A stretch of 64,000 nt of DNA from Amycolatopsis oliviviridis (GCF_014654365.1 NZ_BNAY01000006.1:241702-305701), one strand, 5' to 3'. Numbered from the stretch's first letter, positions 41,398 through 50,910 are shown. Translations and numbers: made by a program. Notes: generated by a model not told the origin, from the sequence alone.

Positions 41398-42111
41398 ATG
41401 GCGAAGGAATCCGAGGTCCGCTTCGAGGGCTTCCTGCCCACCACGCCCGCCGACACCTGGGCCGCGATCACCACGGGCAGCGGCGGCTGGCTCTGGCCGA
41501 TCCAGTACGAACCGCGCGACGGCGGCGCCGAGTCCGGCCTCACGCCGAACGGCGGCATGGTCACCGTCTGGAAGCCGTCACAGCGCTTCGTCACCTACGC
41601 GGAAGACGAGAACGGCTGGTTCAACACGCTCGAGTACGTCCTCGAACCGAAGGCCGGCGGCACGTACCTGCGCTACGAGCACAACACCGTCCTCGACGAC
41701 TTCGACGTGGAGTACGACGCGTGCAAGCGGCACACGGCGTTCTACTACCACTCACTCGGCGAGTACCTGACGCACTTCAACCGGCGCGAGGTGAAGTACT
41801 TCAAGACCGACGCGCCCGAAGCGTCGAAGGCTCCGGAGGCGTTCGAGGTCGTGCGGACGGCCGTAGGAGCGACCGCCGCGGGTGACCGGGTGCGCTTCGA
41901 GGTACCGGGCGTCGGCACCATCGAAGGCGTCGTCGACTACCTGACGTCGGCCTTCATCGGCATCCGGACCGAAGACGCGCTGTACCGCTTCTACGGCCGG
42001 AACGTCTGGGGCTGGCCCGTCGGCATCGGGCACCACCTGTTCGCCGAAGACGCCGACGCGGACAAGGCCGAGAAGGCGTGGACGGCCTGGCTGAACGGCC
42101 TGTACGCCTAG
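41398..42111 (+). CDS. SRPBCC (START/AHSA1-like) domain protein
   Basis: 237 aa. N-terminal helix-grip fold: VRFEGFLPTTPADTWAAITT, NGGMVTVWKPSQRFVTYAED and LEPKAGGTYLRYEH. A C-terminal extension repeats a shorter version (VRFEVPGVGTIEGVVDYLTS, HHLFAEDADADKAEKAW). ATG 41398 is preferred over an upstream in-frame start. Its ligand is unknown. The stop overlaps that of the convergent neighbour. Confidence 0.87.
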   Translation: MAKESEVRFEGFLPTTPADTWAAITTGSGGWLWPIQYEPRDGGAESGLTPNGGMVTVWKPSQRFVTYAEDENGWFNTLEYVLEPKAGGTYLRYEHNTVLDDFDVEYDACKRHTAFYYHSLGEYLTHFNRREVKYFKTDAPEASKAPEAFEVVRTAVGATAAGDRVRFEVPGVGTIEGVVDYLTSAFIGIRTEDALYRFYGRNVWGWPVGIGHHLFAEDADADKAEKAWTAWLNGLYA

Positions 42112-42926
42112 CGGGGCAGGTTCTTCGCGATCTCGGCGCCGACGGACTTCGCCGCTTCGGCGGACTCCCCCGGCGGGATCGGCGAGTTCGTGAAGAACCC
42201 CTTGTCCCAGCCCTTGTAAGTGACGATGACGACGTACACGCCCTGGGTCAGACGCAGTTCGGCACCGCTGAAGGCGCTGTCGGTGTCGAGGGAGACGAGA
42301 ACCGCCTTCTCCCCGATGCCCTGGACCTGCTGCTGACGCTCGGACGGCGCGGCCGACCCGACGGAGGATTTCGCGGCACGCTCCTGGGCGTCCGGTCCCT
42401 CGTGGCGGTAGACCATGACCTGGAGCGAGCGGTCGTGGACGTTGTCGCTTTCCGGCGCCAGCCAGGAGCAGCCGTACTGCTTGGTGACGAGGTCGCCCGC
42501 CTTGATCTCGTTCTCGCGGACGCCCTGGAAGCTGGTCATGAGCGTCTTGTTCAGGGCTTCCGGGGAGACCTTGCACTCGTTGGGCGGCTGCTCGGCGACC
42601 GGCGCCTTGCCGACCGACGAGTAGTACTCCGACGCGAAGATGCCGCCGGGGATGCCCAGTCCGAGCAGCACCACGCCACCCACGACCAGGCCGACGATCA
42701 GCCCGGTCTTTTTCTTCTTGGGCGGTTGTCCGTAGCCGGGCGGGACCTGACCGGGAGGCGGACCGTACCCAGGCTGCGGCGCGTATCCGGGCTGCTGCGC
42801 GTAACCCGGTCCGCCCGGCTGGGGCTGTCCGTAACCCGGCTGCTGTCCGTAGCCCGGCTGGCCTCCCTGCCCAGGTGGCGGGCCATGACCCGGCCCCTGG
42901 CCGTACCCCTGCGGCGGCTGGTGCAC
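42108..42926 (-). CDS. Membrane-anchored protein with Pro/Gly/Tyr/Gln-rich N-terminus
   Basis: 272 aa from GTG 42926. Residues 1-70 are a cytosolic GYGQ/PGYG repeat region, then KKKK and one helix (GLIVGLVVGGVVLLGLGIP), then an extracytoplasmic domain with two Cys (NECKVS, YGCSWL), likely a DUF3558-like lipoprotein-type fold. Function unknown. Similar Pro-rich N-termini occur at 47113 and 7475. Confidence 0.75.
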   Translation of the reverse strand: MHQPPQGYGQGPGHGPPPGQGGQPGYGQQPGYGQPQPGGPGYAQQPGYAPQPGYGPPPGQVPPGYGQPPKKKKTGLIVGLVVGGVVLLGLGIPGGIFASEYYSSVGKAPVAEQPPNECKVSPEALNKTLMTSFQGVRENEIKAGDLVTKQYGCSWLAPESDNVHDRSLQVMVYRHEGPDAQERAAKSSVGSAAPSERQQQVQGIGEKAVLVSLDTDSAFSGAELRLTQGVYVVIVTYKGWDKGFFTNSPIPPGESAEAAKSVGAEIAKNLPR

Positions 42927-43241
42927 CGATCCTCCTACCGATCCTTGCGTACGCTCAGCGTCACGATTAGGGGGCTAAACGCAGGTCGTGCCCGGATCGC
43001 GTTTAGCCCGCTAAAGGCGACACGCGGCCAGCATGGCACGGCGGCCGGGGCCGGGCACCGGGAACGCCCACAGTCCGGCCCGCGGGCACCCCCGGATCGC
43101 GATTAGGGGGCGAAACGCAAGTATGCCACCGCGTCACGATTAGCCCGCGAAACGCAAGTCCGCCACCCGCAGGTCGCGATTAGGGGGCTAAACGCAAGTC
43201 CGCGACCGGATCGCGATTAGCCCCCGAAACGCAGGTCGGAC
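42927..43241. other. 315-bp intergenic region filled with repeats
   Basis: No gene is supported. It is almost entirely occupied by six palindromic repeat units, between the start of the Pro-rich membrane gene and the end of purH. Confidence 0.7.
42958..43238. repeat. Cluster of six palindromic repeat units
   Basis: Units at about 42958-42987, 42993-43021, 43093-43122, 43132-43160, 43171-43200 and 43207-43237. Most read GCGATTAGGGGGCTAAACGC or GATTAGCCCGCGAAACGC followed by AGGTC or AAGTC; one (42998) is the symmetric GCGTTTAGCCCGCTAAAGGC. The last ends 4 bp before the purH stop. Confidence 0.85.
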
Positions 43242-44804
43242 CTAGTGGGCGAAGTGGCGCGTGCCCGTGAGGTACAGGGTGACCCCGGCTGCCTCGGCGG
43301 CGGCGATGACCTCGGCGTCGCGGATCGACCCGCCCGGCTGGACGACGGCGCGGACACCGGCCTCCAGCAGGACCTCGAGCCCGTCCGGGAACGGGAAGAA
43401 GGCGTCCGAAGCGGCGACGGAGCCCTTCGCCCGGTCGCCCGCCCGCGAGACCGCGAGCCGCGAGGAGTCGACCCGGTTGACCTGCCCCATGCCGACGCCG
43501 ACGGTCGCGCCGTCGTTCGCCAGCAGGATCGCGTTCGACTTCACCGCGCGCAGCGAACGCCACGCGAACTCGAGGTCGGCCAGCGTCCGCTCGTCGGCGG
43601 GCGCGCCGGTCGCGAGGGTCCAGTTCGCCGGGTCGTCGCCCTCGGCGGCGATCGTGTCGACGGTCTGCACCAGCATGCCGCCGGAGATCGGCCGGAACTC
43701 GATCGGATCCGGCGACGTGATCGCGGGCAGCTTCAGCAGCCGCACGTTCTTCTTGCGCTGCAGGATCTCCAGCGCCTCGGCGTCGAAGTCCGGCGCCAGG
43801 ACGACCTCGGTGAACACCTCGGAGATCTGCTCGGCGGCCTCGCGGGTCACCGGCCGGTTGGTCGCGATCACCCCGCCGTAGGCCGAGACCGGGTCGCACG
43901 CGTGCGCCTTGCGGTGCGCCTCGGCGATGTCCTCGCCGACCGCGATCCCGCACGGGTTGGCGTGCTTGATGATCGCGACGGCCGGGGCCTCGAAGTCGTA
44001 GGCGGCGCGGCGCGCGGCGTCGGTGTCGACGTAGTTGTTGTACGACATGGCCTTGCCGTGCAGCTGCTCCGCGTGCGCGAGCCCCGGCCGCCAGTGCTTG
44101 TACAGCGCGGCCTTCTGGTGCGGGTTCTCGCCGTAGCGCAGCACCTCGCCGCGCTCCCACGAAGCGCCGGTGAAGTCCGGGAAGCCGGAGTCGTCCGCGG
44201 GCGCGTAGACGTTGGCGAACCACGCGGCGACGGCGGTGTCGTACGCCGCCGTGTGCGCGTAGGCCTGCGCGGCGAGCCGCTTGCGGTCGGCCAGCTCGAA
44301 ACCGCCGGCGGCGACGCGCTCCAGCACCCACTCATAGCGGGAGGGGTCGACCACGACGGCGACGCTGTTGTGGTTCTTCGCCGCGGCGCGCACCATCGCC
44401 GGGCCGCCGATGTCGATGTTCTCGACGCAGTCCTCCGGGCTCGCGCCCGACGCGACGGTCTGCGTGAACGGGTACAGGTTGACCACGAGCAGGTCGAACG
44501 GCGCGATGTCCAGCTGCTTGAGCTGCTCGACGTGCTCCGGGCGGTCGCGGTCGGCGAGCAGGCCCGCGTGCACGCGCGGGTGCAGCGTCTTGACCCGGCC
44601 GTCGAGGGACTCGGGGAATCCGGTGACCTCTTCGACCGGCGTCACCGGCACCCCGGCGTTCGCGATGACCTTCGCCGTGCCTCCGGTCGACACGATCTCG
44701 ACGCCTGCCGCGTGCAGCCCGGTGGCGAGTTCGAGCAGACCGGCCTTGTCCGAGACACCGATCAGCGCGCGCCGGACGGGACGCTGTCCCTGTGCGGTAC
44801 TCAC
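43242..44804 (-). CDS. purH: Bifunctional AICAR transformylase/IMP cyclohydrolase
   Basis: 520 aa, catalysing the last two steps to IMP. The N-terminal cyclohydrolase has VSTGGTAK and VKTLHPRVHAG; the C-terminal transformylase has the KHANPCG active-site segment, PVSAYGGVIATN, and ends TLYLTGTRHFAH. GTG 44804 overlaps the purN stop by 4 bp (GTGA), so the genes are coupled. The upstream continuation of the frame is the out-of-frame shadow of purN. Confidence 0.96.
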   Translation of the reverse strand: MSTAQGQRPVRRALIGVSDKAGLLELATGLHAAGVEIVSTGGTAKVIANAGVPVTPVEEVTGFPESLDGRVKTLHPRVHAGLLADRDRPEHVEQLKQLDIAPFDLLVVNLYPFTQTVASGASPEDCVENIDIGGPAMVRAAAKNHNSVAVVVDPSRYEWVLERVAAGGFELADRKRLAAQAYAHTAAYDTAVAAWFANVYAPADDSGFPDFTGASWERGEVLRYGENPHQKAALYKHWRPGLAHAEQLHGKAMSYNNYVDTDAARRAAYDFEAPAVAIIKHANPCGIAVGEDIAEAHRKAHACDPVSAYGGVIATNRPVTREAAEQISEVFTEVVLAPDFDAEALEILQRKKNVRLLKLPAITSPDPIEFRPISGGMLVQTVDTIAAEGDDPANWTLATGAPADERTLADLEFAWRSLRAVKSNAILLANDGATVGVGMGQVNRVDSSRLAVSRAGDRAKGSVAASDAFFPFPDGLEVLLEAGVRAVVQPGGSIRDAEVIAAAEAAGVTLYLTGTRHFAH

Positions 44805-45418
44805 GAAAACCTCACCTTTCGTCCCTCGACCGAGCACCCGCTCCGGCCGAGTTTCTCGATCGTTTCCACCAGGAGCCTGCGTTCCACGGCCTTGATCCGC
44901 TCGTGCAGGACGTGCTCGTCGTCGTCGGACTCCACGATCACCGGCTCCTGCGCGATGATCGGCCCGGTGTCGACCCCGGCGTCGACGAAATGGACCGTCG
45001 ACCCGGTGACCTTGACGGCCATCGCCAGCGCGTCGGCCACGGCGTGCGCGCCGGGGAACGACGGCAGCAACGCCGGATGCGTGTTGATCACGCGGCCGGG
45101 GAACCGCGCGAGGAATTCGGCGCCGAGGATCTTCATGAACCCCGCCGAGACGACCAGGTCCGGCTGGTAGGCGGCGACGGCTTCGGTGATCGCCTTGTCC
45201 CACGCCGCGCGATCCGGGTGGTCGGCCATCCGCACGGTGAACGACGGCACGCCGGCGTGTTCGGCCCGCGTGAGCGCTTCGATCCCGGTGCGGTCCGCTC
45301 CGACGGCGACCACTTTCGCCGGGAAGTTCGGCTTTTCGACCGCGTCGAGCACGGCTTGCAGCAGCGTGCCGGAACCGGACGCGAGGACGACGAGCTTCAC
45401 CGGAGTGGGCAGGTCCAA
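44801..45418 (-). CDS. purN: Phosphoribosylglycinamide formyltransferase
   Basis: 205 aa, third step of purine synthesis using N10-formyl-THF. Motifs: VVLASGSGTLLQA for GAR phosphate, NTHPALLPSFPGAHA (catalytic Asn and His) and HFVDAGVDTGPII (catalytic Asp). Overlaps purH by 4 bp. Normal length. Confidence 0.96.
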   Translation of the reverse strand: MDLPTPVKLVVLASGSGTLLQAVLDAVEKPNFPAKVVAVGADRTGIEALTRAEHAGVPSFTVRMADHPDRAAWDKAITEAVAAYQPDLVVSAGFMKILGAEFLARFPGRVINTHPALLPSFPGAHAVADALAMAVKVTGSTVHFVDAGVDTGPIIAQEPVIVESDDDEHVLHERIKAVERRLLVETIEKLGRSGCSVEGRKVRFS

Positions 45419-45494
45419 CCGACTAGCCAGAACGGGCTCCTTGCCACGGCGGTACGCACTCGGGCGTACGGCGCTTCACCTGGTCGCGACAACC

Positions 45495-46970
45495 CTAACG
45501 GTCGCCGCCGGGCGCGCTTTCGTCGCCGGACCCGTCGGTGGACTCGGTCACAGCGACGTCCTGCTCGGGCGCGGTTTCCGCCGGGGTCTCGTCGAGGTTC
45601 TCGCCGAGTTCGCGGGCGAGTTCCGCCTCGGCCTCGTCGTCGAATTCCCTGGTTTCCTCGTCGAGCTCGGCTTCTTCAGCGGGCTCGGCCGCTTCGTCCG
45701 CTTCGGGCTCGACGGTCTCTTCCTCGACGGCGACGTCCTCGGCGATGACTTCGGCGTCGGGTTCGCCCGGCGGTTCGGGCGGCTCGTGTGCTCCGGCGAA
45801 GAACGCGACGAACCCGCCGGGGATGACGATCCAGCAGAAGGCGATCACGGACGCGACCCCGACCGGCACGCTGACCGGGTCGAACGGCCCGTCTCCGAGC
45901 CTGCCGCCGGCGAGGGTCCCGAGGACGACACAGCCGAACGCGACGAGGGCTCCCGCGACGGCAACCGCCCGCATCCGCAGCATCGGATCCTCGTCGACCG
46001 CGCGGATCTTCCAGCCGACCAGCGCGCCGACCAGGGCGGGCAGGAGCAGCAACGCCGGCCACCACACCGCGTGATGCGACGGGATCCCCGCCAGCACCGG
46101 CACGCCCGGCAGCCGGCCCTCGTGGTAGCCGAACATGCCGACGGTCAGCGAGCCGACCGAGAAGCCCGGCCCCGTCGTGAAGGAGAGCGCGGCGACGACC
46201 GCGTTCGGCAGGTAAGCCACGGAAAGCACGAACATGCCGAAGTTTGGGCCGAAGCCGGGCTCGAACAGACTGTCCACAGTGGACCACGAGAGCGCGGTGG
46301 CGGCGGTGAACACCACCGCACCACAGGCGATCATCGCGGCGAGACCGAGTGCGCCCGCTCGCAGGCCGTGGACGGCCACCGGGTCGAACCGGTCCCGCAC
46401 CGCGGCCGGGAGGCCGCAGCTCTTGGCGACTCCCGCGACGGCGGCGAGTCCGGCGAGGAGTCCCGGCACGCAGAAGGCGGTCAGCGGGTTCACGTCGATC
46501 GGCGATCCGCCCGCCGACAGGGCGACGAGCACGCCGAACAGCGCGTGCGCCCCGGCGATCACCGTCACCACCGGGACGGCGTCCGCGGGGGTCCGGCCAC
46601 CGATCCGGCGGACGGCCCGTGCGGTGGCCCTCGCCACGAGCCACGCGACGACGAGCGTCGGCAGCAGCGGCAGCACACCGAGCGGATGCCCGCCGAGGTC
46701 GAGTTCCACCTGCCACGAAGCGAGCCAGCCCGGCCCGGCGGCGAGCAGGGCGCCGGTGGCGGAGAACCGGGACCGGTCGGCGGAGAACGCGACCACCGCG
46801 AGGACGAGCGCGACGGCGGTGTAGGAGAACAGCAGGGGCGAGCAGGCCGCGGCGAGCAACACCCGAACCCGCTTCGCCCTGGACACCTCCGGCTCGGGGA
46901 CGAGGTCGCTCACCGGCTCTTCGCCCGGCGGGCGTTCGTCGCGGGTGAGCAGCTTCATGATCCGCACCAT
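45495..46970 (-). CDS. DUF6350 integral membrane protein (Rv0955/PerM position)
   Basis: About 491 aa from ATG 46970 (or 46958). A short cytosolic start, some nine to ten helices (LLFSYTAVALVLAVVAFSA to FCWIVIPGGFVAFFAGA) and a strongly acidic C-terminal tail (EEETVEPEADEAAEPAEEAE). Always next to purN in related genomes; in M. tuberculosis the same position is Rv0955, named perM and linked with cell division under stress. Function here is inferred only by position. Confidence 0.85.
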   Translation of the reverse strand: MVRIMKLLTRDERPPGEEPVSDLVPEPEVSRAKRVRVLLAAACSPLLFSYTAVALVLAVVAFSADRSRFSATGALLAAGPGWLASWQVELDLGGHPLGVLPLLPTLVVAWLVARATARAVRRIGGRTPADAVPVVTVIAGAHALFGVLVALSAGGSPIDVNPLTAFCVPGLLAGLAAVAGVAKSCGLPAAVRDRFDPVAVHGLRAGALGLAAMIACGAVVFTAATALSWSTVDSLFEPGFGPNFGMFVLSVAYLPNAVVAALSFTTGPGFSVGSLTVGMFGYHEGRLPGVPVLAGIPSHHAVWWPALLLLPALVGALVGWKIRAVDEDPMLRMRAVAVAGALVAFGCVVLGTLAGGRLGDGPFDPVSVPVGVASVIAFCWIVIPGGFVAFFAGAHEPPEPPGEPDAEVIAEDVAVEEETVEPEADEAAEPAEEAELDEETREFDDEAEAELARELGENLDETPAETAPEQDVAVTESTDGSGDESAPGGDR

Positions 46971-47062
46971 GACATCCGTGCTGCTCCGTCCGGGTGAGGC
47001 ACGCCGCCACCGGATGGCGCACGTGGCCCAACCCACCCGGTCGGGTAACCCGGAAAACGAAA

Positions 47063-47097
47063 ACACCCGCTGTGACACGGAGAGTCACAGCGGGTGT
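47063..47097 (-). terminator. Terminator downstream of the DUF5336 gene
   Basis: ACACCCGCTGTGAC (47063-47076) and its complement (47084-47097) form a 14-bp perfect stem with a 7-nt loop, 16 bp beyond the stop of the gene ending at 47113. Confidence 0.75.
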
Positions 47098-47112
47098 CCT
47101 ACGTTCGGAAGA

Positions 47113-47946
47113 TCAGCTCTGCTGGCCGAAACCGCCCGGCGGCGTGCCCGGGTTCTGGCCCGACTCCGGCGAGGAGGACGGCGGCTGCTGGAAGAACTGG
47201 CCCTGCTGCGGCGCGTACGTCGTGGCCTGCTGACCCGGCGGCTGCGTGACCGGCGGCTGGAACCCGCCCGGCTGGGCGAACGGGCCGGACGGCTCGCCCT
47301 GCGGCTGAGGCTGCTGCCCCTGACCCGCGCCGGGGAACGCCTGGACCTGGGTGGCGGCCGGGCCCTGCTGACCCTGTTGGCCGAACGGACCCTGCGGGCC
47401 CTGCTGCGGGAACTGCTGGCTGTACGGGGCCTGCGGCGCCTGCTGCTGCGGCTTCGCGGCGGGCAGCTTGATGACGTCGTGCTCGAACAGGAGCGCCGCG
47501 ACCGCGACCAGCATCTGCAGGATGCCGAGGATCAGCACCACGGTGAGGATTCCGGGGAGCGAGACCGCAGGGCGGCCTTCGCTGGCGTCGACGGTCGGGT
47601 AGCCGACGATCAGGTCGAGCGCGCCGAACGCGCCGAGCACGCTGAACAGCGCGGCGAACGGCAGCGTCTTCGGGCCGCGCGGCAGCGCGTGCAGCGCGGC
47701 GAGCAGACCGCTGACCAGGAGGAAGACCGAGACCTCCTTGGCGGCGTCGGCCTCGTCGGAGAACCCGATGAAGAACTGCACCAGGCCGAGGACGGTGACG
47801 GCGAGCGCGAGCAGCAACGCCAGGTTCAGCGGGGCCGCCTGTGACGACGGCGCCTGCTGCTGCGGAAAGGCTCCCGAGCCGGGGTTGGGGTTGTGCTGGC
47901 CGCCACCCTGCTGGGGGTAGCCGGGCCCACCGCTGGGATAGGACAT
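47113..47946 (-). CDS. 34-kDa antigen family (DUF5336) membrane protein
   Basis: 277 aa. A Gly/Gln/Pro-rich start (SYPSGGPGYPQQGG), four helices (LNLALLLALAVTVLGLVQFF, VSVFLLVSGLLAALHAL, LPFAALFSVLGAFGALDL, ILTVVLILGILQMLVAVAAL), then a Gln/Pro-rich tail of about 100 residues. This matches the mycobacterial 34-kDa antigen homologues (Rv0954), also found next to sucD. Function unknown. Confidence 0.85.
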   Translation of the reverse strand: MSYPSGGPGYPQQGGGQHNPNPGSGAFPQQQAPSSQAAPLNLALLLALAVTVLGLVQFFIGFSDEADAAKEVSVFLLVSGLLAALHALPRGPKTLPFAALFSVLGAFGALDLIVGYPTVDASEGRPAVSLPGILTVVLILGILQMLVAVAALLFEHDVIKLPAAKPQQQAPQAPYSQQFPQQGPQGPFGQQGQQGPAATQVQAFPGAGQGQQPQPQGEPSGPFAQPGGFQPPVTQPPGQQATTYAPQQGQFFQQPPSSSPESGQNPGTPPGGFGQQS

Positions 47947-48121
47947 CCGAATGCTCTCCTGTCGTTCGACCGGCACCCCGGGGCGCGCGGGACTCCCGGG
48001 ACAAACGAGGCGGCTGTGATGCTCGAACGCTAGCGCACGCACGCGGTCACGTCGCTTCTCGGGCTCTGAGACGTCTGTACACCCGATCGGGTTCCCCACG
48101 GAACCCCCTCGCGACACCCAA

Positions 48122-48300
48122 TTCGCGTTTAGCCCGCTAAACGCTACGCGCCCCACCGGATCGCGATTAGGGGGCGAAAGTCGACCCGGCCGCCCGGATC
48201 GCGTTTAGCCCGCTAAACGCTACGCGCCCGCCCAGATCGCGATTAGGGGGCTAAACGCACGTCCGCCCCGACCTGCGTTTAGCCCCCTAATCGCGATCCG
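48122..48300. repeat. Cluster of five palindromic repeat units, mixed orientation
   Basis: Units at about 48122-48145, 48157-48182, 48195-48222, 48233-48262 and 48269-48300. Two are the symmetric GCGTTTAGCCCGCTAAACGC followed by TACGCGCC; two are GCGATTAGGGGGC[T/G]AAA; the last is the reverse form GCGTTTAGCCCCCTAATCGC. Confidence 0.85.
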
Positions 48301-48313
48301 GTGGCAGAAAGCA

Positions 48314-48350
48314 GGCGGGCCGGGCACCTGGTGCAGGTGCCCGGCCCGCC
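48314..48350 (-). terminator. Terminator of the sucCD operon
   Basis: GGCGGGCCGGGCACCTG (48314-48330) pairs with its exact complement (48334-48350) around a 3-nt loop, 25 bp beyond the sucD stop. Confidence 0.75.
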
Positions 48351-48374
48351 GGGGAAAGCTCAGTCTCCGAAGGA

Positions 48375-49262
48375 TCAGAGGCTGTTGTACAGCTCGCGCG
48401 CCAGGACGGCGGTCTCGCTCGGGGTCTTCCCGACCTTGACGCCGGCGGCCTCGAGGGCCTCCTTCTTGGCGGCGGCCGTGCCGGAGGAGCCGGAGACGAT
48501 GGCGCCGGCGTGGCCCATGGTCTTGCCCTCGGGCGCGGTGAAGCCTGCGACGTAGCCGACGACCGGCTTCGTCACGTTGTCCTTGATGTAGGCCGCGGCG
48601 CGCTCTTCGGCGTCGCCGCCGATCTCGCCGATCATCACGATGACCTTGGTCTCGGGGTCGGCCTCGAACGCCTCGAGGGCGTCGATGTGCGTGGTGCCGA
48701 TGACCGGGTCGCCGCCGATGCCGACACCGGTCGAGAAACCGATGTCACGCAGCTCGTACATCATCTGGTAGGTCAGCGTGCCGGACTTCGACACGAGACC
48801 GATCGGGCCGGCACCGGTGATGTCGGCCGGGATGATGCCCGCGTTCGACTTTCCGGGGCTGATCACGCCGGGGCAGTTCGGCCCGATGATCCGGGTCTTG
48901 TTGCCGGTCGCGACCGCGTGCGCCCAGAAGTAGGCCGAGTCGTGCACCGGGATGCCCTCGGTGATCACCACGGCGAGCGGGATCTCGGCGTCGATCGCCT
49001 CGATGACCGCGTCCTTGGCGAACTTCGGCGGCACGAAGATGACCGAAACGTCGGCGCCGGTCTCCTTGATGGCCTCCTCGACCGTGCCGAACACGGTGAG
49101 GTCCTTGCCCTCGATGGAGACGGTCTGGCCTGCCTTGCGGGCGTTGACGCCACCCACGATGTTCGTGCCGGACTTCAGCATCTTGGTCGCGTGCTTCATG
49201 CCCTCGGAGCCGGTGAGCCCCTGGACGATGACCTTGCTGTTCTCGTTGATGAAGATCGACAT
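48375..49262 (-). CDS. sucD: Succinyl-CoA synthetase alpha subunit
   Basis: 295 aa, TCA-cycle enzyme making ATP or GTP from succinyl-CoA with SucC. CoA-binding Rossmann domain at the start (VIVQGLTGSEGMKHATKML), SKSGTLTYQMMYELRD in the middle, and the phosphorylated active-site His in KTMGHAGAIVSG. ATG 49262 lies 1 nt after the sucC stop. Followed by a strong hairpin. Confidence 0.97.
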   Translation of the reverse strand: MSIFINENSKVIVQGLTGSEGMKHATKMLKSGTNIVGGVNARKAGQTVSIEGKDLTVFGTVEEAIKETGADVSVIFVPPKFAKDAVIEAIDAEIPLAVVITEGIPVHDSAYFWAHAVATGNKTRIIGPNCPGVISPGKSNAGIIPADITGAGPIGLVSKSGTLTYQMMYELRDIGFSTGVGIGGDPVIGTTHIDALEAFEADPETKVIVMIGEIGGDAEERAAAYIKDNVTKPVVGYVAGFTAPEGKTMGHAGAIVSGSSGTAAAKKEALEAAGVKVGKTPSETAVLARELYNSL

Positions 49263-49263
49263 C

Positions 49264-50433
49264 TCACGCACCTGCCGCGGCGAGCTCGGCGGCCTTGTCG
49301 GCCGCGTTGTCCATTGTGTCCACCACGGTGACCAGCGGGTGGTTCGCGTCGGCGAGGATCTGGCGACCCTCGACGACGTTGTTGCCGTCCAGCCGCACGA
49401 CGAGCGGCTTGGTGGCCTCGTCACCCAGGATCTTCAGCGCTTCGACGATGCCGTTCGCGACCGCGTCGCAAGCGGTGATGCCACCGAAGACGTTGACGAA
49501 GACGCTCTTCACGTCGGTGTCGTTGAGGATGACGTCCAGACCGGCCGCCATGACCTCGGCCGAAGCGCCGCCGCCGATGTCGAGGAAGTTGGCGGGCTTG
49601 ACGCCGCCGTGCTTCTCGCCCGCGTAGGCCACGACGTCCAGCGTGGACATCACGAGGCCCGCGCCGTTGCCGATGATGCCGACCTCGCCGTCGAGCTTGA
49701 CGTAGTTGAGGTCCTTGGCCTTGGCCTTCGCCTCGAGCGGGTTCTCCGCGTCCTTGTCGACCAGGGCCTCGTGGCCCGGCTGACGGAACGAGGCGTTCTC
49801 GTCGAGGGTGACCTTGCCGTCGAGGGCGATGATCTTGTCCTGCGGGTCACGGACCAGCGGGTTGACCTCGACCAGGGTCGCGTCCTCGGAGACGAAGGTC
49901 TCCCAGAGCTTCACGACGACGTCCGCGGCCTCGTCGACCACGTTCTCCGGGAACTTGCCCGCGGTCAGGATCTCGACGGCCTTCGCCTTGTCGACACCGA
50001 TGATCGCGTCGACCGGGATCTTCGCGAGCGCTTCGGGACGCTCGACGGCCAGCTGCTCGATCTCCACGCCGCCTTCGGCCGAGGCCATCGCGAGGAAGGT
50101 GCGGTTCGCACGGTCCAGCAGGAAGGAGAAGTAGTACTCCTCGGCGATGTCCGAGGCTTCGGCCACCAGCACGCGACGCGTGATGTGACCCTTGATGTCC
50201 AGACCGAGGATCGCCTCGGCCTTCTCCGCGGCCTCGTCCGGCGTCTGGGCCAGCTTGACGCCGCCGGCCTTGCCGCGGCCGCCGGTCTTGACCTGCGCCT
50301 TGATGACGACCTGGTTGCCGATCTTCTCGGCGGTGGCCTTGGCTTCTTCGGGGGTGTTTGCCACGGCACCCGGCAGAACCGGTACTCCGTGGGCGGCGAA
50401 GAGATCCCTCGCCTGGTATTCGTAGAGGTCCAC
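49264..50433 (-). CDS. sucC: Succinyl-CoA synthetase beta subunit
   Basis: 389 aa from GTG 50433 (AGGAGACTGGAGTA upstream). ATP-grasp domain: DLYEYQARDLFAAHGVPV, VIKAQVKTGGRGKAGGVKLA, then LVEVNPLV and FLDIGGGASAEVMAAGL in the C-terminal ligase domain, and FVNVFGGITACD. Cotranscribed with sucD. Confidence 0.97.
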   Translation of the reverse strand: MDLYEYQARDLFAAHGVPVLPGAVANTPEEAKATAEKIGNQVVIKAQVKTGGRGKAGGVKLAQTPDEAAEKAEAILGLDIKGHITRRVLVAEASDIAEEYYFSFLLDRANRTFLAMASAEGGVEIEQLAVERPEALAKIPVDAIIGVDKAKAVEILTAGKFPENVVDEAADVVVKLWETFVSEDATLVEVNPLVRDPQDKIIALDGKVTLDENASFRQPGHEALVDKDAENPLEAKAKAKDLNYVKLDGEVGIIGNGAGLVMSTLDVVAYAGEKHGGVKPANFLDIGGGASAEVMAAGLDVILNDTDVKSVFVNVFGGITACDAVANGIVEALKILGDEATKPLVVRLDGNNVVEGRQILADANHPLVTVVDTMDNAADKAAELAAAGA

Positions 50434-50550
50434 TACTCCAGTCTCCTGACGACACGCCACTGTGGTGGTCCGTTGCCGGACCGCGCTGTCGGACCAGTCG
50501 AGGTTAGCGACCTGCGCAGAAGCAGGGGACTCCGCACCTGGTGAAGTCGG

Positions 50551-50910
50551 TCACCGTACGCGGTCAGACGGGGTTTCCACGGTGTGAGACCGCACACCGG
50601 AGACCCAGTTCGCCGCCTCTTCCAGGCTTTCGAAGGCGTTCTCGAATCCGCTCGGGCCGTTACCGACCGCGAAGAGAAGGACGCCCGGGAGTGTTTCGGC
50701 GACCCCTTCCGGTTCACTCTCGCCGCGCACGACACCGAGGATGTCCGGATCCTCCTGTTCGGCCGTCCGGACGAGTTGTTCGACGGTGTCGAGACGCCCG
50801 GCGTAGACGACCTCGACGCCGTCGTCGCGCAGCGCTCGCCCGAGCGCGACCGACGCGCCTTCCTCGACACCGAACTCGGCCAGCACGACGCGAAGGAGAC
50901 GACGGGTCAC
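50551..50910 (-). CDS. Cobalamin-binding-fold-like protein lacking the cobalt ligand motif
   Basis: 119 aa from GTG 50910. The first 60 residues resemble the B12-binding domain of methylmalonyl-CoA mutase (RVVLAEFGVEEGASVALGRA, then VEVVYAGRLDTVEQLVRTAE and EDPDILGVV), but the DxHxxG cobalt-binding motif is replaced by FGVEEGAS with no His. The rest (GVLLFAVGNGPSGFENAFES) is not recognised. Its start overlaps the preceding membrane gene by 4 bp. It probably no longer binds B12; function unknown. Confidence 0.65.
   Translation of the reverse strand: MTRRLLRVVLAEFGVEEGASVALGRALRDDGVEVVYAGRLDTVEQLVRTAEQEDPDILGVVRGESEPEGVAETLPGVLLFAVGNGPSGFENAFESLEEAANWVSGVRSHTVETPSDRVR

Larger units (their letters stand above)
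47947..48374. other. 428-bp intergenic region with repeats and terminator
   Basis: No gene is supported. It contains the promoter region of the DUF5336 gene near 47950-48110, five palindromic repeat units (48122-48300) and the sucCD terminator hairpin (48314-48350). Confidence 0.65.

Noticed and set aside
43245..45170. Long plus-strand frame opposite purH/purN
   Set aside because: Antisense to two well-identified enzymes; Val/Arg/Asp repeat-like composition and no motifs.
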